NCBI GenBank assembly: GCA_009777775.1
Contig: WRLE01000016.1
Coordinates: 1-64,000, forward strand
DNA from: Oscillospiraceae bacterium
GTDB taxonomy: Bacteria; Bacillota; Clostridia; Oscillospirales; Oscillospiraceae
Direction: 5' to 3'
Length of the DNA stretch: 64,000 nt
A model generated the notes under the pieces. That model ran no database searches. It worked only from the letters and a program-made list of their open reading frames with translations, and was not told where the DNA came from. Of the stretch, positions 1 to 9,452 are shown piece after piece (positions within the stretch are counted from its first letter, which is position 1; each line of letters begins with the position of its first letter). Position numbers and translations under genes: made by a program.

Positions 1-89
1 AAGGTAGCAACAAGTATACTGGTAATTTCAAGGGCGAGACGCCGCGTGAATGCTGGTTGTATTTCATCGATTTGAAATTAGTTTTGTGA
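1..89 (+). CDS. possible C-terminal end of a gene cut by the window edge
   Basis: Reading from base 3, an open frame of 28 codons runs to a TGA at 87-89 with a mixed, protein-like composition (ending ECWLYFIDLKLVL). The other two forward frames also stay open only briefly, so the evidence is the composition alone. No family is recognisable from so short a piece. It could be non-coding. Confidence 0.25.
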   Translation, partial: GSNKYTGNFKGETPRECWLYFIDLKLVL

Positions 90-116
90 CATCCTGGCTC
101 AGAATGACTCTGTTAG
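85..116 (+). repeat. degenerate copy of dispersed repeat A
   Basis: This stretch contains GTGACATCC, then CTCAGAATGAC, then CTGTTAG. It resembles pieces of the element seen best at 3085-3112, 20249-20276 and 22643-22671. It looks rearranged or decayed. Confidence 0.4.
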
Positions 117-265
117 TTTTTCGTAGAGTCCCATGACCAGCAACTAACTAATTGAAAATTCATAGATTTGTTCTATAAAAGAAATGGTTTTATCACTCTA
201 CACATGGTATAATCAAATTAATAAAAATTATACAAGCAAGAATAATCATTAATGGAAGGTAAGCT

Positions 266-1930
266 GTGAAAAAACAGGTACTTATTGGTGCGGAATCCTT
301 TGAAGAAATAATTGAAGGCGACTATTTTTATATAGACAAAACGCTTTTTATTAAAGAATTGTTCGATAACAAGGGTAAAGTCACCCTAATAACAAGACCT
401 AGGCGTTTCGGTAAAACCCTGAACATGAGTATGTTGAGGAGTTTTTTCGATGTCCAACGAGATAGCAGAAGCTTATTTGAAGGTCTAGCAATCACTAAAT
501 ACTCTGATATTATCAAAAAGCACCAAAATAATTATCCAGTTATTTCTCTGACTTTGAAGAATTTAGATTTCAACTCATATGAAAAAACTATATTAGGGAT
601 TAAGAACCTCATAGCGGATCTATATCGCTTAAATCTATATCTCTGCGATGGCGATAAAATGAATGAGTTTACTGTGAATGATTACAAACGATATTGCTCC
701 AAGGAAGTAGACGAGACAGATCTAACATCAGCTCTTCGATTCTTGACAGAATGCTTCCATACATACCATGATAAACGTGTAATAATTCTCCTGGATGAAT
801 ACGATACACCAATCGATAGCGCGGAGCGACACGGTTATTACAATGAAATGATTGAGTTCATGAGGGGCTTTTTAGGGAATGTGTTTAAGACCAATGACTT
901 TTTAGAATTTGGTGTGCTGACTGGAGTGCAACGAATATCAAAAGAAGGTTTGTTCAGCAGTTTTAACAACCCTAAGGTTTGTGGAGTCTTGGATAATGAA
1001 TTCGCAACAAGCTTTGGCTTTACTGACGAAGAAGTAAAAGCAACTTGCGAAACATATGACTTAAGTGATAAATACATTGATGTAAAAAACTGGTACGATG
1101 GATACAGGATTGGCAGACATGATATGTATAACCCATGGAGCATTACAATGTACCTCCAGAGACAAACAATCGAAAACTACTGGGTAAACACAGGTTTGGT
1201 TCAAGTTTTGAGAGACGTATTCCACAAAGGTGACGACAGGTTGAGAAACGACTTAGCAGGGCTTCTGACAGGTTCCCCAATCACCATGGCTTTGTCTGAT
1301 CATACAACATACCCTATAGAATACGTCAGCTCAAACACTTTTTGGACACTGCTCCTACGCGCTGGCTACTTAAAGCCAAGCAACGGCGCAAAAGAGAATT
1401 GGTTCGAAGCAGAACTGGTGAATATGGAAGTAAAAGACACATTCACCCACTACGCCACCGAGTGGTTAAACGAAGAAAGACTCTTCGTTTCTGATTCTAT
1501 TCGCAGATTCATAGAATGTTTATTGAGCGGCGATTATGAGGAAGTTAAAAGGACACTGAATGAGGACATACTAAATAACCCCAGCAGCTTTGATCTTAGT
1601 CAGGAAAACAGCTACCATATGTTTATATATGGGATGCTTTTAGCATTATCAGGTAGATATACGGTCAATTCAAACCAGGAGTCAGGCAAAGGCAGGTCAG
1701 ACTGTATGATAAAACCTGCTGATAAGAACGCAGCTGCTATAGTGCTGGAATTCAAGCACATTAAAGACGAAACACAAGACTTGAAAGCAGAAGCAGCTAG
1801 AGGTCTGGAACAAATAAATGAAAAAGCATATATCCAAAATTTGAAATTAGAGGGATACACACATATTCTCAAATATTCAATTGCATTCCATAAAAAAACC
1901 TGCGAGGTATTAATGGAAGCCAATATGTAA
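266..1930 (+). CDS. AAA-ATPase-like / PD-(D/E)XK nuclease family protein
   Basis: This 554-aa protein fits the AAA-ATPase-like plus C-terminal PD-(D/E)XK (DUF1703) family, which is common and multi-copy in Clostridia and Bacteroides. The N-terminus has the family signature FYIDKT followed by a degenerate P-loop, RPRRFGKT (about residues 45-52). A Walker-B-like ILLDEYDTP lies near residue 178. The C-terminal part carries GRSDCMI and, further on, VLEFK, the D...E-x-K pattern of the nuclease core (about residues 480-505). The start is GTG, preceded by GGAAGG. The true cellular role of the family is unknown; mobile-element or conflict roles have been suggested. A truncated relative of its N-terminus lies at 61597. 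Confidence 0.85.
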   Translation: MKKQVLIGAESFEEIIEGDYFYIDKTLFIKELFDNKGKVTLITRPRRFGKTLNMSMLRSFFDVQRDSRSLFEGLAITKYSDIIKKHQNNYPVISLTLKNLDFNSYEKTILGIKNLIADLYRLNLYLCDGDKMNEFTVNDYKRYCSKEVDETDLTSALRFLTECFHTYHDKRVIILLDEYDTPIDSAERHGYYNEMIEFMRGFLGNVFKTNDFLEFGVLTGVQRISKEGLFSSFNNPKVCGVLDNEFATSFGFTDEEVKATCETYDLSDKYIDVKNWYDGYRIGRHDMYNPWSITMYLQRQTIENYWVNTGLVQVLRDVFHKGDDRLRNDLAGLLTGSPITMALSDHTTYPIEYVSSNTFWTLLLRAGYLKPSNGAKENWFEAELVNMEVKDTFTHYATEWLNEERLFVSDSIRRFIECLLSGDYEEVKRTLNEDILNNPSSFDLSQENSYHMFIYGMLLALSGRYTVNSNQESGKGRSDCMIKPADKNAAAIVLEFKHIKDETQDLKAEAARGLEQINEKAYIQNLKLEGYTHILKYSIAFHKKTCEVLMEANM

Positions 1931-1960
1931 TTTAACATAATCAACAATCTATATAAAACG

Positions 1961-2001
1961 CACAAAGCCATAATTATCAATGGTAATTATGGCTTTATGT
2001 G
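1961..2001. terminator. hairpin terminator after the AAA-ATPase-like gene
   Basis: CACAAAGCCATAATTA pairs with TAATTATGGCTTT...TGTG across a 7-nt loop, with one bulged A. It lies between the stop at 1930 and the oppositely oriented gene ending at 2068, so it may serve both strands. Confidence 0.65.
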
Positions 2002-2067
2002 ATTTAATCTCTTTGTGAATGAAACGAACATGATAAATTACATAGGTTTATTGCATAAAAAAAGCTT

Positions 2068-2388
2068 TCAATCACGCACTAGCATGAAAATTGCTATTTT
2101 TCCAAAGACGGGAATGCTAGATTCGCTTGTTTTGTAAACTTGGATTAAAGCTTTTATTGCATAGCTATACACAAATGTTGAAAAAAGCAAAAGAAATAAT
2201 TGCATGATAGCAAATGGTCTAATATACCAATCAACTGAACCTCCAGTGATTGACACGAATATAAAAAATAACTGCATCACAATCCATTTACCTGAAAAAT
2301 ACACACCAATACTTACAACAAAGGTGAATACAAGATAGGCAATGCTGCATATTACTTTTGTCACAGGTTTCCATGAAAATGAGTTCAT
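2068..2388 (-). CDS. small hypothetical membrane protein
   Basis: This 106-aa protein has a strong SD (GGAGGT at 2391-2396 on the minus strand, followed by TATTTT and ATG). Three hydrophobic stretches (about residues 10-30, 33-50 and 60-80) suggest three membrane spans with short polar links. No family is recognised. It is divergent from the XRE regulator at 2521, and the roughly 130-bp region between them probably holds both promoters, so the regulator may control it. That link is inference. Confidence 0.55.
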   Translation of the reverse strand: MNSFSWKPVTKVICSIAYLVFTFVVSIGVYFSGKWIVMQLFFIFVSITGGSVDWYIRPFAIMQLFLLLFSTFVYSYAIKALIQVYKTSESSIPVFGKIAIFMLVRD

Positions 2389-2520
2389 AAAATAACCTCC
2401 AATACATTAGTTCATATATTCGTAGGCTCTAGGGTGTTGTGGTTAATGAATAATCGTGATATAAATATGAATGTAGCTTTTGTTCCAACTTATACGATCA
2501 AACGAAAGGAAATTTTCAAC

Positions 2521-2913
2521 ATGACAAATATTCCATCACCAAGCGAATATGCAAAATTCGGTGAATATTTAAAAGAACGCAGGCAAGCACTAGGTAAATC
2601 AATACGCCAGTGTGCTGCTGAGATAGGCATAACGCCAGCATACCTGAGCGACATAGAGAAGGGCAATCGGAATCCACCAGCGAATTATCATGAAATGGTA
2701 TTGAGCGTTCTTGAAATACCAAAAGATCAAGTATACGCGTATTATGACCTAGCTGGTGTAAGCGGAAATAGCAACCATATCGACATTATACCATACATTA
2801 TAGAAAATCCAATTGTACGACTTGCTTTGCGTAAAGCACGTGACAAACAAATCACAAGTGCTATGTGGCAAAAAATAATAGAACATATTGATGAGTTAGC
2901 GGAAGATGCGTAA
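2521..2913 (+). CDS. XRE-family helix-turn-helix transcriptional regulator
   Basis: The protein is 130 aa. Residues about 10-70 form a Cro/C1-type HTH: the segment FGEYLKERRQALG, then the recognition region ITPAYLSDIEKGNRNPP. The C-terminal half (about residues 75-130) has no recognised domain. An upstream in-frame ATG exists at 2434, but AAAGGA at 2505-2510 sits 10 nt before the ATG at 2521, which I chose. It lies just outside the inverted-repeat-bounded island and upstream of the palindrome at 3435-3463. It is therefore a candidate repressor of the island promoter, although nothing in the sequence proves this. Confidence 0.8.
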   Translation: MTNIPSPSEYAKFGEYLKERRQALGKSIRQCAAEIGITPAYLSDIEKGNRNPPANYHEMVLSVLEIPKDQVYAYYDLAGVSGNSNHIDIIPYIIENPIVRLALRKARDKQITSAMWQKIIEHIDELAEDA

Positions 2914-3084
2914 TTTTCGCAAATGCGCATAGTGCTTACTGTATTTGTTGTTAAATCAGTTCAACTGTGTTTGTCAACCGAATTACATACCAAATTGGTC
3001 GCAATTGTAACACAAATCCGACTCTTTTTGATGTGTTTATTATGGAGGTTTTGGTATACGATATATGCTATGTATGCACAAAAA

Positions 3085-3112
3085 GTGTCATTCTGAACGA
3101 AGTGAAGAATCT
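3085..3112 (+). repeat. left copy of the perfect 28-bp inverted repeat flanking the island (repeat A)
   Basis: Begins GTGTCATTCTGAACG and ends GTGAAGAATCT. The exact reverse complement is at 20249-20276. Other copies in the window diverge in the middle. Confidence 0.85.
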
Positions 3113-3317
3113 CATTCCACCAAAACCGCTGTATAGTGAATTAATCAGGATAAGGTTTTGTTAATACAAACTCATTATTATTACACAAACAAAAGATCGA
3201 GCAGATATATAGTTATATAAAACACTAAAAAAGCGTTGGTATACCACGCTTCATTCATCGATTATTACAGTGTTAATATACCTTCCATACTACAACATAT
3301 TATGTAAAAGTAGCATT

Positions 3318-3341
3318 GAGACCCGATCTCAACAGGGTCTC
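3318..3341 (+). terminator. GAGACCC/GGGTCTC hairpin, possible terminator
   Basis: A 7-bp perfect stem with a 10-nt loop, followed by ATTATTT. It could insulate the island promoter from upstream transcription. Confidence 0.45.
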
Positions 3342-3418
3342 ATTATTTCATAATAGGTTGTATATTTTATTTGGTATTTTTATTATCCTATAAAATATGT
3401 GAAAATTTAATTATTTTA

Positions 3419-3446
3419 TTGACAAATAATTTACCTATATTATACT
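3419..3446 (+). promoter_or_regulatory. sigma-A-type promoter of the kinase module
   Basis: TTGACA (3419-3424), a 16-nt spacer, then TATACT (3441-3446). A second perfect -10-like TATAAT lies at 3454-3459 without a good -35. The ATG of the histidine kinase is 54 nt downstream of the -10. Confidence 0.65.
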
Positions 3447-3463
3447 TGATTTGTATAATATAG
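3435..3463. promoter_or_regulatory. 11-bp inverted repeat overlapping the -10 box, probable operator
   Basis: CTATATTATAC (3435-3445) and GTATAATATAG (3453-3463) are perfect reverse complements separated by 7 nt. The left arm contains the -10 box, the geometry expected for a dimeric repressor site. The XRE protein encoded at 2521-2913 is the nearest candidate ligand. Confidence 0.55.
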
Positions 3464-3499
3464 ATTATGTTATGATTGTGACGAGATTGGAGGTAAAGA

Positions 3500-5290
3500 A
3501 TGGGCGAAAAAGAAGAAGAGCAAAGAATGAAAATTCTTAATGCTTTACAGTTAGCATATACAAAGTTTTATGCACGAAATATGTACATTCCAATAAATGA
3601 TGGGACCTTTCCGATTGACTCGTTATCAGCTCTGGACCAATTAGTACACAAAGCAGGTGAAGCAGTAGCAGTTATTTCTAATGAACTCGATATAAAGATT
3701 GATTTGTTTATTCCTGATGAATTACGTATCTTGTCAACAGAAACAATAGTTATGAATAAATTTAGCAAAGATGAATCTAGTTCAAGTAAGTATTCTCGAG
3801 TAGATAAAGACAATGGGGACAATAAACCGGTTCTTGTAACTATTCAAAAGAATAAACTTAAAATAATAGATGGTTGGAGAGGCAAAGAGTCAGATAATAA
3901 TGGGCTATTCGCAACTGATTATCCAGTTGCATTTCTCGTCAGTTTCTCCTCAGAAAATGATTCTGAATGGGGATTGGATGAAATAGAAGATGACATAGAA
4001 CGCAGCGAGAAGCGTACTATGTTTCGTTTTTACCCTCAAATAATACGAAACGCAGTAAATGAAGAATCATATGATACTCACACGAGTCTTCGCCATGCTC
4101 TAGCGAACATATTATGCTCACTTGCTGAGTTTATCAGAGCAAGAGGTATTGATATAATTGCTCAATTCCACTCAAAACGAATGACTTCTTTTACCAGAGT
4201 TACACGACATGAACTATTCCAAAAAATACAAGGTATGAATCAATTACTTGAATCATATGAAGCATACCTTACTAATTATTTTCAAAAAAGCTTAAATACA
4301 CCTATAATTGATAACACATGGGAAAACAATGTATTTCAAGATAATCTAAGGGTCTTTCTCCTTGATACTAAATCCTTTGTAAGAACAACATCGGTTCAAA
4401 TCAATGCTAGTAGATTTGTAGATGGTATCCCTGACCCTGAAATGAGATTCTTTTATCCATATCGTGAATTTATGTTCAAATGGGAATCTATATTTAGGGA
4501 GCTTTGCAAAAATAGACATATTGATGTCGATTTTTCGGAAATTATACGTTTAGCTGATTCGAATCGGCCTCAAATGTATGGTGACCCACAGCAAATTGAG
4601 CAGGTTGTTTACAATTTATTTTTAAATGCGCTCAAATACGCCCATGAAGATACAGTGGTTGAGTTTGACTTAAGGCTCGATGATACTAAAAGAAACTATA
4701 TTTTTGAGGTTACAAACTACAGCACACCTATTCCAACAAATGAAGAAGATAGTATCTTTAATTTTGGTGTTCGTGGATATGAGTGGATGCACGGTGATGG
4801 TAAAGATAATACAGGTGATGGATTAGGTTTACATATATCAAGAGAGATAGCTCGTAGACATGGTGGTGATGTCGAGTTGATAGAAAACTCGCATATTGAT
4901 AATTATAATATCCCAGCTTTATTATTATTGCCATTTATACAAGATGAATGGAAGCATGGTGGTAAGTATTATTATCTAAGGCAACCAAATTGGCAGAATG
5001 AATCTTTGGAATCTGATGCATTAGAGCATAGCAAAAACTTATATAATACAGGTAAATTTAAGACATCAGAAAATATTATTGAATATAGTCTTGAAAATCT
5101 AGTCAGCAATGATTTACTTCGATACATTAAGGCTCGAACTGAGGGATTTAATACTTTATGCGATTTACCTGACTTTTCCAGAGATTATTACTCATTACAC
5201 AAAATGCGAGAGTATTGGAAAAGGATAGATAAACCTACAAACCGTATAACATTTAGAATGACTATACCACATACAAGTAATGAAGAGTGA
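3500..5290 (+). CDS. soluble histidine kinase-like protein (GHKL ATPase)
   Basis: This 596-aa protein has no membrane span or signal peptide. The first 230 residues match no sensor domain I know. A probable phospho-acceptor segment, TRHELFQKI (His about 237), is followed by a helical stretch. The HATPase_c core is at about residues 365-475: N box QVVYNLFLNALKYA, a poorly conserved G1 region, and G2 box GDGLGLHISREIARRHGG. A C-terminal tail of about 110 residues follows. The start ATG has GGAGG 6 nt upstream. It is first in the island and overlaps or abuts the receiver gene by a few bases, so the pair is probably a cytoplasmic two-component system. The signal sensed is unknown. Confidence 0.8.
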   Translation: MGEKEEEQRMKILNALQLAYTKFYARNMYIPINDGTFPIDSLSALDQLVHKAGEAVAVISNELDIKIDLFIPDELRILSTETIVMNKFSKDESSSSKYSRVDKDNGDNKPVLVTIQKNKLKIIDGWRGKESDNNGLFATDYPVAFLVSFSSENDSEWGLDEIEDDIERSEKRTMFRFYPQIIRNAVNEESYDTHTSLRHALANILCSLAEFIRARGIDIIAQFHSKRMTSFTRVTRHELFQKIQGMNQLLESYEAYLTNYFQKSLNTPIIDNTWENNVFQDNLRVFLLDTKSFVRTTSVQINASRFVDGIPDPEMRFFYPYREFMFKWESIFRELCKNRHIDVDFSEIIRLADSNRPQMYGDPQQIEQVVYNLFLNALKYAHEDTVVEFDLRLDDTKRNYIFEVTNYSTPIPTNEEDSIFNFGVRGYEWMHGDGKDNTGDGLGLHISREIARRHGGDVELIENSHIDNYNIPALLLLPFIQDEWKHGGKYYYLRQPNWQNESLESDALEHSKNLYNTGKFKTSENIIEYSLENLVSNDLLRYIKARTEGFNTLCDLPDFSRDYYSLHKMREYWKRIDKPTNRITFRMTIPHTSNEE

Positions 5291-5295
5291 CACAA

Positions 5296-5814
5296 ATGAA
5301 AATGGAACATATAAAACGAGTATTATTAATAGAAGACCAACTTGGACCAAGGCGAATTGCTTATAATTTACAATCATTTGGATTTATCGTTGAATGCGCT
5401 AATAATTTAAATGAAGCGTTTTGGTATCTCGAACTTGATGAAACTATACCAGCTTTTGATGCCATTATACTAGATTTAAATTTGCCTAGTATAGTCAATG
5501 ATTACTTACCTAGCAATGATGGTCAAATGAAAAAAAGAACGATAAATGATCCTTCAGGAATGAACGGATATGAATATTATAAAAGCATTTTTCTTAATGA
5601 GGAAGCCGTTATACCAAATAATAAGAAAACCTTACTAAGTTATGCTACTGAAAAACGTATTGCTTTTTATACTGGATATGGTCACTTAATTAGAGAAATA
5701 GCAGAAAATGATGGTATATCTTTAAATGGTATACCTATATTTGACAAAGCAGATTCAAATTTAACAAGAGAAATTGTAAATTGGATTAATGAGCTTGAAC
5801 CTGTAGAATCGTGA
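5296..5814 (+). CDS. receiver-only response regulator with a long insertion
   Basis: A single CheY-like receiver of 172 aa. It has the acidic start VLLIEDQ, phospho-acceptor Asp in ILDLNLP (about residue 60), Thr in YTGYG, and Lys in FDKAD. About 50 residues separate the acceptor Asp from the Thr strand, much longer than in CheY, so a loop or subdomain is inserted there. No output domain follows, so any effect must come through protein contact or phosphotransfer. A GTG at 5287 overlaps the kinase stop codon (5288-5290); I prefer the ATG at 5296. Either way translation is probably coupled to the kinase. A natural partner is the giant ATPase that follows. Confidence 0.75.
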   Translation: MKMEHIKRVLLIEDQLGPRRIAYNLQSFGFIVECANNLNEAFWYLELDETIPAFDAIILDLNLPSIVNDYLPSNDGQMKKRTINDPSGMNGYEYYKSIFLNEEAVIPNNKKTLLSYATEKRIAFYTGYGHLIREIAENDGISLNGIPIFDKADSNLTREIVNWINELEPVES

Positions 5815-5863
5815 CAATACCAATGTAATAAACATTCTTTTATGAAAGTGACGATATTATAAT

Positions 5864-8800
5864 ATGAATAGATATATTGATTGCCCTGATAACTGTGTTG
5901 CCAGAAATTCATTTTGTGGGTTAGAAAAGCATCTTGAATGTTGTGCGCAATTAAGCGAAAAATATAACTATTTGTTTAGTAGGTGGGTAACAGATAAAAA
6001 GAAATATCAAAGCAAACTAAGTGCAACTACCCACTCATATCCAACTTATAGTCTTCATGATGCTTCACATTCTCAGGAGATTATTGAGTCAATTGAGCGT
6101 CTACTAGGTGAGGACCGTATATGTATGCTATCTCCAACAGATATATGGCTTATGCTAGAATGTGCATACACTCATGATTTTGGTATGCTTATTTCACACC
6201 AGGAGGTTGTTGATGAGTGGTTTAAGGATTTTGATCGTTTTAAAGAGTTTCTGTTAAGTAAGGTACTAGAAAATCGCTCATTGTGGGCACACTTGGAATA
6301 TGTTTTTCCATTAATTGAAGAAATAGCAAATCAAAAAGACATAAACATCGACGACTTAAAGCATGCGTTTTATTTTCGATATGATGAGCAAGATAAGCAA
6401 CAATTATTATCTTTGCTAAGTGCCAAATCTAGTTCTCCATTAAAATTCACAAACGCAATGACATCTGTAATGCAAGAGTATAGACGATCTAGTCATAACT
6501 ATCTTTCTAGTCATAATTATCTTACTATGATTGATGAAGATGACCCAATTGATGCATATTTACATAAGCTAATTGCCGATGTATCTTCTTTCCATGGAGA
6601 GGATTTAAAAGAGCTGCTTACAAAATTTGACAATAAAATTGTTGATGGGTATGGCTCAGACTATGCACATCCACGATTTGTGGCTATTATGCTACGATTG
6701 GGTGATTTATTAGATTTAGCATATGGAAGATTTAATAACCATATTTTGAATGTTAGTGGAAATAATGACAGAAGCTCGTTAATTCATCAAATTAAACATC
6801 ACTTTTCAACGAAATCAGTCAACCCAAAGAGAATTGTTGTTCGTGCTAATTATAAAACTGAGGATATTAAACGATATATTAATACTATTTCAAATGATTT
6901 CAAAGTATTTGAAAATCAGGAATTTGAGCTTGGTATAGAAGCAGCTAAAGCGTTATTAGTCTGGTTGGAATGGTTGACAGAAGAAATTATGTTTCTGGCT
7001 GTAAACTGGATTGAAATAGTTCCTGAAGACTTTAGTGGGTCAATCCCTTTATGTGATTTTATTGTCAAACTTAATGATGATGAAGTATTATTAGATAATG
7101 TCGACTTAAAGTATGAAATAAACACAAAAAGGGCAGCTGAAATTATTGAAGGCGTGAGTATGTACAATTCTCCAGGATTAGTCTTTTTACGTGAGCTTAT
7201 TCAAAATGCAATTGATAGCTCGAAGCGCCAGCTTTTTTATGACATAGAAAATAATGGAGTATATCCATTAACTAGAAATCAAATAGACTCGAATAACGCA
7301 AAAAAAACTAGTACAAATAGATGGAATAATAATCCATCAGATTTGTACTGGTTTTTGTCCGAATTGGGAGAACGTAACATGCAATATCGAATTGAAATAT
7401 CTGTAGTACACGTGAGGGATGAGTCGTGTACCATTAATAATTGTAATGGTATCGAATGTACAAATAATTGTGATTCTAGTGTACAAATAAAAATACGAGA
7501 TTATGGAATAGGATTAGATGATAATCGTTTCAAACATATGAAAAATATTGGAGCTATATATGATGAAGATTTGAATAGAGTGCGACAGCATATGCCAAAA
7601 TGGTTAAGGCCAACTGGTGCTTTCGGGGTTGGTATGCAATCAGTTTTCCGCAATGTAAAAAGCTTTTTAGTGAGGACTGTTTCGTATGAGGGAAATAGTA
7701 GGACTGGAAGAGAGGCTGTTTTTTATACATCGAGAATGGGAGGAGAAATTTACGCAAAACCAATGGATATTGATGATCATAAAGATTTTGGTAGAGGTGC
7801 TGAAATTGTCATCCAGTTTAATGATAATGATGCTAATACTTTTTTACGAAATGCGTATATTGGATCAAATAGAAAATATTACAATATTGATACATTTGTT
7901 CCTAAATATATTCAAATTAGCGAAATTATAAAGAACTATGTTATAGACAATTGTACATATGCTGGATTTCCTATTATCTTTCTTGACCCTGAAAATAAAA
8001 ATACTCAAACACATCACAATAATATATATGGTTTGTTTGGTGATTTTGTTATATCAGTATATAATGGTTCTCATATTTTGGTCAGAGAAGTAGCTAATGT
8101 TAATGATAAACTGACTTATAAAAAAGAGCTTGATGATAATAATAATAATTCGAATGAGATATTTGCATTTTCGTATTGGGATGATGAAAATGCTATTTTA
8201 ATTAAGTATACTGTATTAAAAACATCAAATAATGACAATAAACCGAATATATGGTTTAAAGGTATTAGGGTTAATGAGGAATTTGTATCTTCATTAGTAA
8301 CACTACCTACGATTTTTGGAACACGGTATAACTGGGATATTGATATACATATACTTGGTTTCGAAGCCTCAGATTATTTGGTTGTTAGTCGTGAAGGTTT
8401 TTTGCCATTAAAAGCATCTCAGATATCGAAAATAATCCAAAAAACACATATAGCTTGTATTAAAACGATATTTACTATACTTTTTGACAATTTTGTAGAA
8501 AATAGTTATTTTAATGGTGATAACAAAGCAATTGACAAATTTATTCAAATATCAAAAAATTATAAATTCAGAATGGCATTGTCGAGTATGCAAATGAGTG
8601 GTATAAGTGAATTTGTTAATCAGTTAACAAATGAGTATAATGATTTATTGAATGAATCTACCATTTATACATTAAATAAACGTTCTATTGCACGAATAAC
8701 AAATGTTAAAAACGTTGATATGCTTCTTTGGTACATTGATACTAGTTTTTTTGCAATGTCATCATCTACTTTATCGTTTTGCTCAATATTAAGCAATATT

Positions 8801-9379
8801 TTTGTTTGCGCAGACGCAACATGGAATAGTTATTACCAGATTATTGGTGCTGCTAGAATGCACATAATTAAACTTGAGCCAATATACTTTGAAAATACAC
8901 TAATACAAAATCCTGCAAAAATTATTTATATGCCAGAGATACGAAGTGATTCAAATATATATACTGACATTAGTAGACAAGCATTTCATTTTTATGGTAA
9001 TGATTTGTACGAATCCGCTAATGATATTGTTAGACCGGTGCTACCTGGGATACAAGAATATAAGGAAATTATAGTAAAATCGATTCCAGATGAATTACAA
9101 ACTCCTAGTAACCGTCTTTTTATAAGCTGGACTGTAATGCCATTTACAGTTAGCGAATATGAAAATGTAAAAAATAATAAAAGTTTCAAAAATGCAAGCG
9201 AGCTAGTTTCAGAGTTAGTTAAGTTCCTTGAATACCCTGACAATGTTAGGCTTATTACATGGGTTGCTAATCATTCAGCGACACTTGATATGTCGCAATC
9301 ATTAAATAATAGAATCGCATTGGTTAAGAGTAAGTATCATGAATTAATCGAAAACCTATTTGGAGAATCATGGTATTGA
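5864..9379 (+). CDS. giant HD-domain + Hsp90-like (GHKL) ATPase protein
   Basis: The protein is 1171 aa. An N-terminal HD-phosphohydrolase-like region shows HDASH (about 65), a THDFGM doublet (about 104-108) and RLGDLLDLAYG (about 280), a plausible H...HD...D set for metal binding. A GHKL/Hsp90-like ATPase follows, with N box LRELIQNAIDSS (about 442-453), D-x-G-x-G box RDYGIGLDD (about 545) and lid GAFGVGMQSVFR (about 585). The last 550 residues match nothing I recognise. A Cys-rich patch, CTINNCNGIECTNNC, sits between the ATPase boxes. No membrane span is seen. The SD is weak (GAAAG upstream) and the gap to the response regulator is 49 nt, consistent with one operon. HD + GHKL fusions occur in uncharacterised accessory loci; the substrate is unknown. 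Confidence 0.75.
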   Translation: MNRYIDCPDNCVARNSFCGLEKHLECCAQLSEKYNYLFSRWVTDKKKYQSKLSATTHSYPTYSLHDASHSQEIIESIERLLGEDRICMLSPTDIWLMLECAYTHDFGMLISHQEVVDEWFKDFDRFKEFLLSKVLENRSLWAHLEYVFPLIEEIANQKDINIDDLKHAFYFRYDEQDKQQLLSLLSAKSSSPLKFTNAMTSVMQEYRRSSHNYLSSHNYLTMIDEDDPIDAYLHKLIADVSSFHGEDLKELLTKFDNKIVDGYGSDYAHPRFVAIMLRLGDLLDLAYGRFNNHILNVSGNNDRSSLIHQIKHHFSTKSVNPKRIVVRANYKTEDIKRYINTISNDFKVFENQEFELGIEAAKALLVWLEWLTEEIMFLAVNWIEIVPEDFSGSIPLCDFIVKLNDDEVLLDNVDLKYEINTKRAAEIIEGVSMYNSPGLVFLRELIQNAIDSSKRQLFYDIENNGVYPLTRNQIDSNNAKKTSTNRWNNNPSDLYWFLSELGERNMQYRIEISVVHVRDESCTINNCNGIECTNNCDSSVQIKIRDYGIGLDDNRFKHMKNIGAIYDEDLNRVRQHMPKWLRPTGAFGVGMQSVFRNVKSFLVRTVSYEGNSRTGREAVFYTSRMGGEIYAKPMDIDDHKDFGRGAEIVIQFNDNDANTFLRNAYIGSNRKYYNIDTFVPKYIQISEIIKNYVIDNCTYAGFPIIFLDPENKNTQTHHNNIYGLFGDFVISVYNGSHILVREVANVNDKLTYKKELDDNNNNSNEIFAFSYWDDENAILIKYTVLKTSNNDNKPNIWFKGIRVNEEFVSSLVTLPTIFGTRYNWDIDIHILGFEASDYLVVSREGFLPLKASQISKIIQKTHIACIKTIFTILFDNFVENSYFNGDNKAIDKFIQISKNYKFRMALSSMQMSGISEFVNQLTNEYNDLLNESTIYTLNKRSIARITNVKNVDMLLWYIDTSFFAMSSSTLSFCSILSNIFVCADATWNSYYQIIGAARMHIIKLEPIYFENTLIQNPAKIIYMPEIRSDSNIYTDISRQAFHFYGNDLYESANDIVRPVLPGIQEYKEIIVKSIPDELQTPSNRLFISWTVMPFTVSEYENVKNNKSFKNASELVSELVKFLEYPDNVRLITWVANHSATLDMSQSLNNRIALVKSKYHELIENLFGESWY

Positions 9380-9452
9380 TACTAACCTAAAGAGATACGC
9401 ACCATGCCACATATTTAGTATTGATTTGCTAGGTTACGAATCTATTTTGTAA

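Larger units (their letters stand above)
2914..3499. other. intergenic region upstream of the island
   Basis: No convincing gene is present. The region holds dispersed repeat A (3085-3112), a short palindrome-containing hairpin (AAGCG...TGGTATACCA...CGCTT, 3231-3251), a GAGACCC/GGGTCTC hairpin (3318-3341), and a promoter with an overlapping 11-bp inverted repeat (3419-3463). The 65-codon open frame at 2967-3164 reads straight through repeat A and is not credible. Confidence 0.7.

Noticed and set aside
2967-3164. 65-codon plus-strand frame
   Set aside because: It runs through dispersed repeat A, has no SD, and its peptide contains the repeat-derived ILNEVKNL also seen at the right island edge.
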